Origin: Rohdeia sp041398665
GTDB lineage: Bacteria > Planctomycetota > UBA1135 > GCA-002686595
DNA length: 64,000 nt
Reading direction: 5' to 3'
NCBI GenBank assembly: GCA_041398665.1
Contig: JAWKUH010000011.1
Span: 62,001 to 126,000, forward strand
Shown piece by piece: positions 39,101 through 47,999 of this stretch (the first letter of the stretch is position 1; every line of letters begins with the position of its first letter). The translations under genes were made by a program, and so were the position numbers. The notes beneath the pieces are model-generated. The model saw nothing but the letters and a program-made list of their open reading frames with translations. It was not told where the DNA came from and did no database searches.

Positions 39101-42100
39101 CGCGGACCTCGCGGTCCGCGGCGACGTCGGCCTCGCGTGGTTCGGGATCGAGCGTCCCGACGGCGACTTCCGTGCGGAGCGCGACATCGGCGACGAGTTC
39201 CGCTACGTGCTCGAACGTCGTCTCGCGCGGATCTTCCCGGGCAACATGCTTCGACGCCCCGGGCTGCTCCTCAACCCCTGGGAGCTCGAGGAGACGAACA
39301 CCACGATCGGGCTCGGCGGAGGCTCCGGCGGTGCCTTCGGCGGTCGACGGGGCGGCCGCGCGCAGGGCAAGAAGTCGGGCGCGGACGACGCGCACGGCGG
39401 GATCGGCTGGAACGGCAGCGTGTTCGCGAACCTCGACTTCCTGCCGAAGGGTTCGCCGATCGCGACCAACCTGCGTCCGGACGCGGACGGCCGCGTGCGC
39501 GTCCCGCTCGACCGACTCGGCGACGGGCGCATCGTGCACGTCGTCGCGATCGACGGTGCGAACACCGTCGTGCGGACGCTGGTCCTGCCGGAGTTCCCGC
39601 TGCAGCCGCGCGACCTGCGCCAGGGCGAGCCGCTCGACGCGACGCGGCACTTCGGCAACTTCGCGGGCATCGAGTTCCTCGCGGGCGGTTCGTCGGTCGA
39701 CGTGCCGAGCGGATCCGACCTCGCGACCTACGCCACGCTCGCGGACGTCTACCAGCTCTTCCGCACGCTCGCGCCGTTCGAGGACCTCGCGCGGTTCGAG
39801 CCCCTCGTCCGCTGGAGCTCGCTGACCGAGGAGGAGAAGCGCTCCACCTACTCCGAGCTCGCCTGCCACGAGGTCCACTACTTCCTGCACGAGAAGGATC
39901 CCGCCTTCTTCGACGCCGTCGTGCGCCCGTACCTCGCGAACAAGGCGCACAAGACGTTCATGGACCTGTGGCTCCTCGACCGCGACGTCAGCGCGTTCCT
40001 CGACCCCTGGGCCTTCGAACGACTCAACGTCTTCGAGAAGATCCTGCTCTCGCGTTCCGTCGCGGAGCGGCGCGACGACCTGCGGCGCCACGTGCGCGAG
40101 GCGTTCGAACTCCTCCCGCCGGCGCTGACGCTCTCGACGCGGGCCGTCGAGAAGGCGCTCGCGGGTCTCGCCCTGTCGCGTGCGAGCGGCGGCGGTCCTG
40201 GCGAACCGCCGCAGGGGCCGCCGCCGACGACCACCGGCTCCTCCGACTTCTATCTCGGTGACGAGGTCGCGCGCAACGCGGCCGAGCCCGAGGCCTCCAC
40301 CGAGGACGGCGGACTCGACGCCGAGGAGGGGCTCGTCGCGCTCGACCAGAGCCTCGAGCGCCTGCGCGAGGACCGACAGGAGCAGGCCGGCGCGGCCGCC
40401 GACAAGGACGCGGACCGGCGGAGCGCCAACCGCGAGCTCTACCGCGCCGTCGACGAGACGCGCGCCCTCGTCGAGAACGACTGGTGGCACGTGCGCGTCG
40501 AGGACGCGGGTCCGGATCTCGTCGGTGTCGACGCCTTCTGGCGCGACTTCGCGGAGAGCGCCCCGGACGCGCCGTTCTTCTCCACGAACTTCACCGAGGC
40601 CGCGGGTTCGCTCACCGAGATGCTGCTCGCGCTCGCGGTTCTCGACCTGCCGCAGGAGCAGGACGCGACGACGACGCCGGTCGAGGACGACCAGGTCCGC
40701 ATCACGTCGGAGTCGGGCCTCCTCGTGGTGCGCCGCGAGACGCGCGCCCTGCCGCTCGCGGAGGACGCGGCGCCGGTGCTCGTCAGCCAGGACTTCTACC
40801 GGCTCGACGACCGCTACGTGTACGAGGACGGCGTCCAGCTCGACAAGTTCGTGACGGCGGAGTACCTCGTCGACACGGCCTACGGGTGCCGGATCGTGGT
40901 GACGAACCCGACGTCGGCGCCGCGCACGCTCCAACTCCTCGTGCAGGTGCCGGTGGGTGCGATCCCCGTGCTGAACGGCAGTCGCACGCGCGGCGTGGAC
41001 GTGAGGCTCCAGCCCTTCGGTACGTCGACCTTCGAGTACGCCTTCTACTTCCCGAGCGCGGGGACGTTCCCGCAGTACCCCGTGCAGGTCGAGGAGGACG
41101 GCAGCGTCGTCGCCTTCGCCGAGCCCGACACGTTCGAGGTCCTCGTCGAACCGCGCACCGTCGACACGCGCTCCTGGGAGTACGTCTCGCAGGTCGGCAC
41201 GCTCGACCAGGTGTTCGAGTTCCTCGACGGCGCGAACCTCCTCCGCCTCGACCTCTCCCGGATCGCCTGGCGCATGCGCGACCGCGCGGCGTACGACCGC
41301 GTGATCGGTTACCTGCGCGAGCGCTTCCGCTACGAGCCGACGCTGTGGAGCTACGGCGTCCGACAGCAGGACGCGCGCACCACGCGCGAGTGGCTCGCGC
41401 ACCAGGACTGGTTCGCGCAGCGCTGCGGCCTCGCACTCGACTCGCCCCTGCTCACGATCGACCCGGTCGAGCGGAAGTGGTACCAGCACGTCGAGTTCGA
41501 CCCGCTCGTCAACGGCCGCGCCCACCGCTTCGGACGGCAGTACGAGATCCTGAACGGAGCGGTCGCGCGGCAGTACCGCACGATGCTCGCGATCTTCGCG
41601 TACCGGCCGCAGCTCGACGACGACGACCTGATGGAGGCGACGTACTACCTCCTCCTCCAGGACCGCGTGGCGGACGCGCTCGACCAGTTCGCGCGCATCG
41701 ACCCGCAGCGCATCGAGACCAGGCTCCAGTACGACTACCTGGCGGCCTACCTCGACTTCTACACGGACGACCACGCGCGGGCCCGCGGCATCGCGGAGCG
41801 CTACCTCGACCACCCCGTCGAACGCTGGCGCGAGCTCTTCCGCGAGGTCGTCGCCCAGCTCGACGAGGCCGAGGGTCGCACCACGGGGACGCCGGCGAAC
41901 GGCGAGCCGGGTCAGCGCCAGGGCGAACTCGCCGCCGGCGAGCCGTCGCTCGACCTCCGCGTCGAGGGCCGCACGGTGCACGTGACCTACGCGAACCTCG
42001 CGTCGTGCGAGGTGAACTACCACCCCATGGACGTCGAACTGCTCTTCTCGGGCAGCCCCTTCGTCCAGCAGGGTCCGGGGTCCTTCGCGTACGTCGTGCC

Positions 42101-42515
42101 GCGCCGCTCGGACGTCCTCCGTCTCGACCCGGCGAAGAACGAGACCACGTTCGAGCTGCCCGACGAGTTCCGCAACGCGAACCTCTCGATCGAGGTGCGC
42201 GCCGGCGGGATCGCGCGGCGCGAGACGGTCTTCGCGGGCTCGCTCTCCGTGCAGTGGATCGAGAACTTCGGCCAGGTGCGCGTGACGCGCTCCGGCACGG
42301 GCGAGCTGCTGCCGAAGGTCTACGTGAAGGTCTTCGCGAAGCTGCCCGACGGCTCGGTCCGCTTCCACAAGGACGGCTACACCGACCTGCGCGGTCGCTT
42401 CGACTACGCCTCCCTGTCGGGGTCCGGCGCGAACGACGCCGTGCGCTACGCGGTGCTCGTCCTGTCCGACACGGACGGAGCCGTCGTGAAGGAGGTCGCG
42501 CCGCCCGCGCGCTGA
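36177..42515 (+). CDS. Giant secreted protein (2112 residues), alpha-2-macroglobulin-like
   Basis: It begins MKNVFEGASGRRPSS with a signal peptide cut near PPARAQ (about residue 45). Residues 50-430 are helical. From about 430 a macroglobulin-like beta-domain opens (VDLEFPRTQRTEF, VEIALDVKNVETLLVKVFEI), followed by repeated beta-sandwich segments to about residue 1000. A Gly/Arg-rich linker (GLGGGSGGAFGGRRGGRAQG) lies near 1045. Helical and beta blocks follow, and the protein closes with VYVKVFAKLPDGSVRF and RFDYASLSG. No GCGEQ-type thioester is seen. Bacterial macroglobulins trap proteases; this one would have to act without a thioester. A long hairpin follows the stop. Confidence 0.7.
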   Translation: MKNVFEGASGRRPSSLARPLHRSLAALLALAGCAALLAPPARAQGVPIGFEEDFALATDRSAALAELVPGTEDYYFYSCLDRQNAGDLDAVDPLLRAWVARHGENARTEQIRNRQALLLFDRDPAKAYAFLTDTFNLSFGHQRELPGEKPDLPTALDPALLVESTLAQRALSNHPGSASGLRGAALARLAMRGGDLDSRVLGDLLDRLDRADLPGMARLVARDLDTRESRGFGTRRVHGLLLLSQLEECATLRPELLTNRAFVDAWIRRLLPNEDVNWRRDRAARLAYLERLQGFADRLPATFNSFKAHVLHHRLELDLEMGAPDAERLRAYLALPRRAAFTPRRVLENLPPSAQQVDSGANYPTGLDAIGDDTELVRDYLAELLRGADSFARFTDLVEEKWLGRLFAETKILAGLGDMERWYSLLDDPAYYEQLEQRVDLEFPRTQRTEFGVDDPVEIALDVKNVETLLVKVFEIDARNSLVATGRDVDASIDLDGIVAGSETTTTYDEPPLRRVRRNFRFDQLQGPGVWIVEFIGNGVASRAVVRKGGLHVVDRTGSAGHVFRVFDENGVEQEHASILFGGRSYEADGVGEITLPYSTDPGRRTIVVQSGRRTSLATFRHADESYELRAGIHVEREALRRGGEADLVVRPLLLSNGHVAAPSILENVVLVVWTRDRDGNTSTLDVRDPALTADGEYVRRIPVPNDVAELRVTLRANVRNISRGQDDVVSASRSFVLNAIDPTDRTASPLLGRTPQGWYVDVVGRNGEKLAGRPVTVRLELADYTDALNVALQTDARGRVALGPLDGVTRVSLGELPGSFTTWLLDDEARTFPPSVHGVAGETLRVPYLGRAGRVTRETVSFQETRQGLPLRDAFEQVTLANGYVELRGLAAGEYTLRLLEPGATVDVSVTDGEVVRGIAVGRDRVLELGDATPLQVTGLRAEGDGVVVELAGAGASTRVHVHTSRYASAYDAFADLAVRGDVGLAWFGIERPDGDFRAERDIGDEFRYVLERRLARIFPGNMLRRPGLLLNPWELEETNTTIGLGGGSGGAFGGRRGGRAQGKKSGADDAHGGIGWNGSVFANLDFLPKGSPIATNLRPDADGRVRVPLDRLGDGRIVHVVAIDGANTVVRTLVLPEFPLQPRDLRQGEPLDATRHFGNFAGIEFLAGGSSVDVPSGSDLATYATLADVYQLFRTLAPFEDLARFEPLVRWSSLTEEEKRSTYSELACHEVHYFLHEKDPAFFDAVVRPYLANKAHKTFMDLWLLDRDVSAFLDPWAFERLNVFEKILLSRSVAERRDDLRRHVREAFELLPPALTLSTRAVEKALAGLALSRASGGGPGEPPQGPPPTTTGSSDFYLGDEVARNAAEPEASTEDGGLDAEEGLVALDQSLERLREDRQEQAGAAADKDADRRSANRELYRAVDETRALVENDWWHVRVEDAGPDLVGVDAFWRDFAESAPDAPFFSTNFTEAAGSLTEMLLALAVLDLPQEQDATTTPVEDDQVRITSESGLLVVRRETRALPLAEDAAPVLVSQDFYRLDDRYVYEDGVQLDKFVTAEYLVDTAYGCRIVVTNPTSAPRTLQLLVQVPVGAIPVLNGSRTRGVDVRLQPFGTSTFEYAFYFPSAGTFPQYPVQVEEDGSVVAFAEPDTFEVLVEPRTVDTRSWEYVSQVGTLDQVFEFLDGANLLRLDLSRIAWRMRDRAAYDRVIGYLRERFRYEPTLWSYGVRQQDARTTREWLAHQDWFAQRCGLALDSPLLTIDPVERKWYQHVEFDPLVNGRAHRFGRQYEILNGAVARQYRTMLAIFAYRPQLDDDDLMEATYYLLLQDRVADALDQFARIDPQRIETRLQYDYLAAYLDFYTDDHARARGIAERYLDHPVERWRELFREVVAQLDEAEGRTTGTPANGEPGQRQGELAAGEPSLDLRVEGRTVHVTYANLASCEVNYHPMDVELLFSGSPFVQQGPGSFAYVVPRRSDVLRLDPAKNETTFELPDEFRNANLSIEVRAGGIARRETVFAGSLSVQWIENFGQVRVTRSGTGELLPKVYVKVFAKLPDGSVRFHKDGYTDLRGRFDYASLSGSGANDAVRYAVLVLSDTDGAVVKEVAPPAR

Positions 42516-42537
42516 GCCCGGCACCGACCGGTCGGTC

Positions 42538-42580
42538 CGCGGCGCGCCGTCGCCCCCTCGCGGGGCGGCGGCGCGCCGCG
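42538..42580 (+). terminator. 19-bp hairpin after the giant gene
   Basis: Arms 42538-42556 and 42562-42580 pair with a single T-G wobble around the loop CTCGC. It begins 23 bases after the stop codon at 42515. Only TT follows, but position and stability make termination likely. Confidence 0.7.
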
Positions 42581-42810
42581 TTCCGGGGGCAGCGTCCCGA
42601 CGGACCGCGCCGCGAATCCGCGGGTCGCCTTCGCGCGAAGGACGAGCGTCGCACGGCGCTCGATCGATGGTTCTCGCACACGCTCTCGGGGGGACGGTCC
42701 CCGTCCGGCACTCGCTCCCGCGGGTCCTGGCCGTCGCTCGACCCGAGGAGTCTTCGTCGCGCGCCCCGTTCGCTCTATCCTCTGCGCGACCGGCACCGCC
42801 GCGGTCCCCC

Positions 42811-43373
42811 ATGCCGAGCTCGCACGAGAGAGGTGATCTCCTCCCCCGCATCGCCGACGGGGACCGTGAGGCCGTGGGCCTCGCGATCGAGCGCTACGGC
42901 GCGCTGGTCTGGTCGATGGTCCGGGGCGTGCTCGGCGACGGCGACCTCGCGGAGGACGCCGCCCAGGAGGTCTTCATCGACCTGTGGACGAAGGCGGCGC
43001 GCTTCGACGGCTCGAAGTCGAGCGAGGCGAGCTTCGTCGCGCTGATCGCGCGGCGCCGCGCCATCGACGTGCGCCGGCGCGCGCGCCGGACGCGTTGACG
43101 TCGTGAGCGACGCGCCTCGACGAGGTCGCCCGCACCGAGGAGGGTTTCGAGCTGGTGGAGCGCGACGACGAGGTGCGCGTCGCCAACGAGGTGCCGGCGC
43201 CCGAAGGCCTGAACAACAGCGTGCTCGCCCTCGCTCGTCGAGGGCCTGACGCACACCGAGATCGCCGAGCGCACGAAGATGCCCGTCGGTCTGTCGGAAG
43301 ACGCGCATCGCGCGGCGCGGCTCCAGAAGGGCAGCGCGAACCTGGCCGGGCGCCGCCTCGAGGTGAGGCGTGA
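42811..43373 (+). CDS. ECF-type RNA polymerase sigma factor (frameshifted)
   Basis: It starts at ATG 42811 (MPSSHERGDLLPRI). Region 2 is complete in this frame: IERYGALVWSMVRGVLGDGD, LAEDAAQEVFIDLWTKAARF and VALIARRRAIDVRR. At about 43095 the frame breaks. The region 4 helix-turn-helix is found in other frames as LVEGLTHTEIAERTKMPVG, then KTRIARG-like sequence. The end overlaps the start of the anti-sigma gene (GTGA at 43370). ECF sigma factors are released by envelope signals. The adjacent anti-sigma factor shows the standard pairing. Confidence 0.78.
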
Positions 43374-44159
43374 GCGCCGGGGACGATCGCGCACGGCTCG
43401 ACGAGCTGCTCGTCGGGCTCGAGCTCGGCGACCTCGAGGCCGCCGAGACGGCGGAGCTGCACCGCCTGCTCGACGCGCTCGACGACGGCGCGGGCGGCGG
43501 CGATGATCGACGCCGCCGCGCGCGACGCGGCAGCGCTGCACGCGCCTTCGACGCTGCGCGGCAAAGCCGAGCTGCCCGCGGCGATCCGGCGAGCGCGTCG
43601 AGCTCGACGCCGACCGTTGGTCTGGCCCCTCGGAGGTCGAGCGCGAGCGCGCCGTCGAGATCGCCCACCGTCCGACCTTCGCCGCCGCCGTCGGCTGGAT
43701 CGCCGCCGTCGCCGCGGCGATCGCGCTGATCGTGGTGCTGCTGCGCGAGGACGGCGGCGCGCCGTGTCCCGAGACGCGCGCGGAGTTCGTCGCGCGGGCG
43801 ACCGACCTCGCTGTGCGCGTCGACTGGACGCCGACCGAGGATCCGCTGGGCGCCGGCGTCACCGGCGACGTCGTGGAGCCCGTCCGAGCAGAGGGGCTAC
43901 ATGCGCTCAAGGGTCTGTGGACGCACGACCCTGAGCACGAGCAGTACCAGCTCTGGATCATCGACGCCGCGCGCGAGGGCGAACACCCTGTCGACGGGCG
44001 GCGTTCGACGCGTCGAGCGACGACGAGATCGTCGTCCCGATCGACGCGAAGCTCGCCGTCGGGAAGCCGGCGGCGTTCGCGGTGACGTCGAGAAGCCCGG
44101 CGGCGTCGTGGTGTCCGAGCAGGGAGCACCTGTTCCTGCTCGCGCCGGTCGGCGGTTGA
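43370..44159 (+). CDS. RskA-like anti-sigma factor, single-pass membrane protein (frameshifted)
   Basis: It starts at GTG 43370. The cytoplasmic N-terminus (ARLDELLVGLELGDLEAAET) resembles the zinc-free anti-sigma domain of RskA proteins. A membrane helix follows (AAVGWIAAVAAAIALIVVLL, about 43680-43740). The extracytoplasmic domain reads YQLWIIDAAREGEHPVDG and, in a shifted frame, VVPIDAKLAVGKPAAFAVT, VEKPGGVVVS and LFLLAPVGG, as in RskA. At least three single-base shifts split it. It would hold the ECF sigma factor at the membrane until regulated proteolysis. The stop TGA is at 44157-44159, converging on the lipoprotein gene. Confidence 0.75.
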
Positions 44160-44167
44160 TCGGAGAG

Positions 44168-44184
44168 CGGCGCGGGCCGCGCCG
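44168..44184. terminator. Short bidirectional terminator hairpin
   Basis: CGGCGCG and CGCGCCG flank a three-base loop and fill almost exactly the 25-base gap between two convergent stops. This placement supports TGA 44185-44187 as the real end of the lipoprotein gene. Confidence 0.55.
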
Positions 44185-45382
44185 TCAGAGCCGAGCACGT
44201 CCGACCCGTCCGCGAGCGGCAGCGTCAGCTCGCGGCACTTAACGCCGGTCCCTTCGAGACGTCGGCGGCGTCCCACACCTCGAGGACGTAGTCGCCGGGG
44301 GCGAATTCATCGAACTCGTACGGCGGATAGAAGTCGCCGAGCACGTTCCGGTGCTCCGCTGGACGCAGAGGGTCCAACAGTCGTGGGTCGTCAATCCGAG
44401 GAGCACGCTCCTCGCATCGCCGTAGAACGCGTCCGACTTGCGCGGGACGTACCTCGACCTCGGGAAGACGGTTGCGCCCTTCTCCCCGTCGATCCCTCGG
44501 GAAGCTCGATGCGCAACGCCGCCGGCTCGGCGAGCGTCGCGACGACGTGGTCGCCGGGTTCCTCGAAATCCAGGGCGCGAACACGCGCCGCTCCGAACCG
44601 TCCGCGGCGCGCCCCTCGACGTACCAGACCTCGTCCGGTCCGTCCAGCCAACCGTACACCTCGACCGTCCGGTTCGTGGGCACCTCGAGCGTCTCCGGTC
44701 CGAGCGTGCCGTTCCCACCCGAGCCGTCGTGGCGGAAGAAGCGGACGAGACAGGACTCGTCGCGCTCCGAGCGCACTTCGAGCGTGGCCGCGACCGGGAG
44801 GAGCGTCGGGACGACGTCGCCGAGGTCGACCACCGCGCCGTCGTAGGGATCCGCGAGGGGCGTCGCGACGACGTGCAGGCGGACGTACTCGAGCCGCTCC
44901 GTCGAGAGCGGCTGCGACGACCTCCAGAAGAACATCGCGCGCGGAGCGAGGAACAGCTCGATCTCCGCGTCGTGCCCGAGCACGTAGCCCTCGTCGTCGC
45001 GCAGGACCGCGGAGAAGCGACCGCTCGCTTCGATGCGTCGCGCGTCCCTCGATTTCACCCAGTCGCCCCCGTCGGGACGCGCGCCGGGCATGCGAACGGA
45101 GACCTCGGGTCCACCCGAGAGGAGGCGGTCGTCGGGATCCACGATCCGACCGCGCACGGTGAGGCGGTGCACGACGCGGTGAGCCGGATCGCTGTCGGTC
45201 GGACGTGACGACGAAGCGTCCTCGCCGTCGTCGAGTACGTGCGCATCGGGCGGATCGGCGAGGACGAGGGAACGGGTCGATGTGGGCGACCCATCACCCG
45301 GATCGTTCGTCGCCGAGCGACACGCGCTCGCGAGGGCGCAGGCGGCGAGCGCGAGTGCCGCAATCCTCGTCGGCAGGTGCAT
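44185..45382 (-). CDS. Lipoprotein, third member of a tandem beta-rich paralogue family (frameshifted)
   Basis: It starts at ATG 45382, overlapping the stop of the preceding paralogue as ATGA. The signal ends with the lipobox LASAC. Then come RGRIVDPDDRLLSGGPEVSV, AVVDLGDVVPTLLPVAATLE, VYGWLDGPDEVWYVEG and, in a shifted frame, EEPGDHVVATLAEPA and PGDYVLEVWDAAD. The frame as given stops at 44225 (ALSAAS), but the family's closing motif continues in another frame (ELTLPLADGSDVLG), so the true end is about 44185. The domain looks like carboxypeptidase-regulatory beta-sandwiches. The function is unknown; an outer-membrane surface protein is likely. Confidence 0.65.
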
Positions 45383-46661
45383 CACAGCTCGAGCACCTCT
45401 CCTCCGCCCGGGAGCGGCAGAGTGACGTCGACGGAAAGGAGAGGTCCGACGACCGCCTGAGCTTCGAGCCAGAGGTCGAGGACGTAGTCGCCCGGCGGAA
45501 GGCCCTCGAACCGGACCGGATCTCGACGCGACACCTGGAAGCCGTAGGTGTTCAGGCTCGGACGCGACCAATTCTCGCGCTGGAGGATCGCGAACAATCT
45601 GGAACTCGGTCTGGAACCCTCGGGAAGCGGAACCGCCGGAACGTGCTCGGCTCGTGGCGTGAGCACCGCCCAACCGTCGTCGATGTCGAAGATCCCCGTG
45701 GAATCGACCGTCAGCGAGATCGGTTCGGCGAGCGTCGCGACGACGTGGTCGCCGGGGCCGAACCAGGGTGCGAACACGACTCGCCCCGGTTCGTCGCGAG
45801 CGGAGCCCCAGAGGTGCCAACGCTCGGTGGGCGAGTCGAGCCAACCGAACAGCTCGTGGGTCTCGTTGGTCCGGATCTCCACTCGGTCGGGCATCGAGAC
45901 TCCGTTCACGACCATCTCGGTGAAGCGCGAGAACCCGACCTCGCACACCTCGTCGCGATCGGAGCGGATCTCGAACGTGGCGGCCACGGGCAGCGCGCGC
46001 GGCGCGACCTCGCCGAGGTCGACGACGGCGAGCCCGGGTTCGTCGATCTCGGGCACGCCGGTGAATCTCGCGCGTGCGTGGAACGCGGGCTCGAGGAGCA
46101 GCGGACTCGCCCACTCCCAGGAGTACATGCTGCGCGGCGCCACGAGGAGCTCGACGTCGAGCGCACGACCGCGCAGGTCGCCCTCGTCGTAGGTGAACCA
46201 CGCGACCAGGAATCCGTTCTCGTCGACCGAGGGGCTGTTCTCGAACGTCCACGTCCCGCGTCCGGGTGCGAGCCTGGGAACCTCGAGGTGGATCGAGGGT
46301 TCGAGATGCTCGCGGAGGAGCCCCTGCGGATCGACGATGCGCGCACGCACGGCAAGTCGGCGAACGACCGGTAGCGGCTCCGTGTCGTCCGCAGTCGGTG
46401 GTTCGACGGCGACGACGTCCGGGGTCTCGCGCCGCTCCTGCTGCTGCTCGGCGTCCGCCAGACGCGCCACACGATCCACGCTCGGTCGCGCCGGATCGAC
46501 GCGACTCGACGCGATGTCACGGGCGTCGTCGTTCGCGGCTCGCATGAACACCGCGAGGAGCGCGAGCGTGACGACGAGTGCCGCCGCGCCGAGCGCGCGC
46601 GGTCGACGGAAGCTGCGACGCGCCGTCCCTCCGGTACGACCGGTCCCCGGTACCCCGCCAC
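45382..46661 (-). CDS. Membrane-anchored beta-rich protein, second paralogue of the tandem family
   Basis: The intact frame runs from 46551 (MFMRAANDDARD) to the stop at 45382. Just upstream the same frame encodes a membrane helix (RALGAAALVVTLALLAVFMR) but has no start codon. A GTG at 46661, overlapping the previous gene's TAG, would provide one if a base is missing between. The body shares the family phrases AVVDLGEVAPRALPVAATFE, LFGWLDSPTERWHLWG, FGPGDHVVATLAEP and LPPGDYVLDLW, and ends LPLPGGGEVLEL. An ARIVDPQG opening recalls carboxypeptidase-regulatory domains. The function is unknown. Stop-start overlaps with both neighbours imply coupled translation. Confidence 0.65.
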
Positions 46662-47968
46662 TACAGCTCGAGCACCTCCCCGCCGCCCGCGAGCGGCAGC
46701 GACAGCTCCCGCACGATGAAGGGCGCGCCTCGTCGGCCGCGACGGTCGCGCAGTTCGAGGACGTACGCTCCGGGCGGGACCCACTCGAACGCGAAGGGTT
46801 CGCCGAACGCGAGGCTCGATCCGCGGCGCCCGCGCACGAGCTCCGGTTGGTAGAGCCGCATCGGGGCCAGCATCGCGTCGAGCGAGCCGTCCTCGAACAC
46901 GAGCGGCAGGTACTCCTCCGCCGGCGTCAGGACCGCTGCCACGGACTCCCCTGCGAGTTCGACCGCGAGCACCTCGCCGAACACGACTTCGAGTCGACCG
47001 ACGTGGACGAGCTCCGCGACCACGTCGTCGCCGAGGCCGAACGACGGTGCGACGACCTCGCGCGGGCGGAGGGCTCCGTCGGGACCGAAGGTCGGCTCGA
47101 GCGCCTCGCCCCACACGCTCCAGATCGGGTCGGGATCGTCGGGCCGACCGCGGACCTCGACGCGGCGATCGGTCTCGACCTCGAACGTCCTGTGTTCGCC
47201 CGAGAGCTGGAGACTCCCCCCGCCCCGGTCCAAGCGCCCGAACCGGATCCGACACGTCGCCGCGTCCTCGCAGCGGACCACGAGGTGCGCGACGACCGGC
47301 GCCGGTGCGCGCTCGATCGAGCCCAGGTCGAACTCGTAGCGATCGACGTCGACGGGACGCGCGGGAGCGATCCGGCGGACGTAGACGGTCTCGCGCTCGC
47401 CCAGTTCGAGCGTCGAGCACGGACCGAAGATCTCGTCGAACTCGATCTCGCGCACGAGCACCTCGAGTTCGGACCCGAGCAGGCTTCGCTCCGCCTCGAA
47501 CGTGGCGCGAAGAACCCCGCCTTCGGCGCTGCGCCGCACCTCGCGTGCGTCCACCGTGGGGCGCGCGAAGCCGGTCCCGAACGCGTCCGCGATCGCTCCG
47601 CCGACACGGATCTCGAGCCGCTTCCAGGTCGCGCCGTCGACGTCGACCGAATCCGCACGCACGTCGATGCGGACGCGGTCGCTCCGGTCGGTCGCGGCGA
47701 ACGATCGGTCGACCACGACGGCCCGGGAAGGACGCTCGCCCTCGTGCACGCGCAGCGGCACGGTCTCCCCCTCCTCCGACACCTCGACGGAGCGGCGCGG
47801 TTCGTGCGCATCGTGGTCGGCGAGAACGACGTCGACCGGACCTTCGCCACGCACCGCCTCGCTCGGGGACGCATCGACGCTCGGGGCGTCGCCGACCGAC
47901 GAACGGAAGCGGGCGAACGCGACGAGGATCGCCACGACGATCGCACCGAGGATGTTCCGCTGTCGCAC
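46661..47968 (-). CDS. Membrane-anchored beta-rich protein, first paralogue of the tandem family
   Basis: It starts at GTG 47968 with AGGA about 8 bases upstream. The N-terminal helix is ILGAIVVAILVAFARF. The 435-residue body is the most divergent member but retains YEFDLGSIERAPAPVVAHLV, the cysteine pair CEDAATC, SFGLGDDVVAELVHVG, VPPGAYVLELRD and the closing LPLAGGGEVLEL. It probably forms exported beta-sandwiches. It lies 31 bases downstream of the 48000-49865 gene. The three paralogues have clearly diverged, so the duplication is old. No known family name can be assigned. Confidence 0.7.
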   Translation of the reverse strand: MRQRNILGAIVVAILVAFARFRSSVGDAPSVDASPSEAVRGEGPVDVVLADHDAHEPRRSVEVSEEGETVPLRVHEGERPSRAVVVDRSFAATDRSDRVRIDVRADSVDVDGATWKRLEIRVGGAIADAFGTGFARPTVDAREVRRSAEGGVLRATFEAERSLLGSELEVLVREIEFDEIFGPCSTLELGERETVYVRRIAPARPVDVDRYEFDLGSIERAPAPVVAHLVVRCEDAATCRIRFGRLDRGGGSLQLSGEHRTFEVETDRRVEVRGRPDDPDPIWSVWGEALEPTFGPDGALRPREVVAPSFGLGDDVVAELVHVGRLEVVFGEVLAVELAGESVAAVLTPAEEYLPLVFEDGSLDAMLAPMRLYQPELVRGRRGSSLAFGEPFAFEWVPPGAYVLELRDRRGRRGAPFIVRELSLPLAGGGEVLEL

Positions 47969-47999
47969 GTCGGTTCCTAGCCTGCGCAGCGACCGGCGG

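Noticed and set aside
36123..42851. A 2242-codon open frame on the minus strand opposite the giant gene, and other very long opposite-strand frames
   Set aside because: Composition is arginine/valine/glutamate-rich with no motifs, as expected for shadows of GC-biased coding; the plus-strand gene has a signal peptide and domains.
43095..44159. In-frame stops in the sigma/anti-sigma genes as selenocysteine codons
   Set aside because: The frames change on either side of the breaks, so indels rather than recoded UGA explain them.
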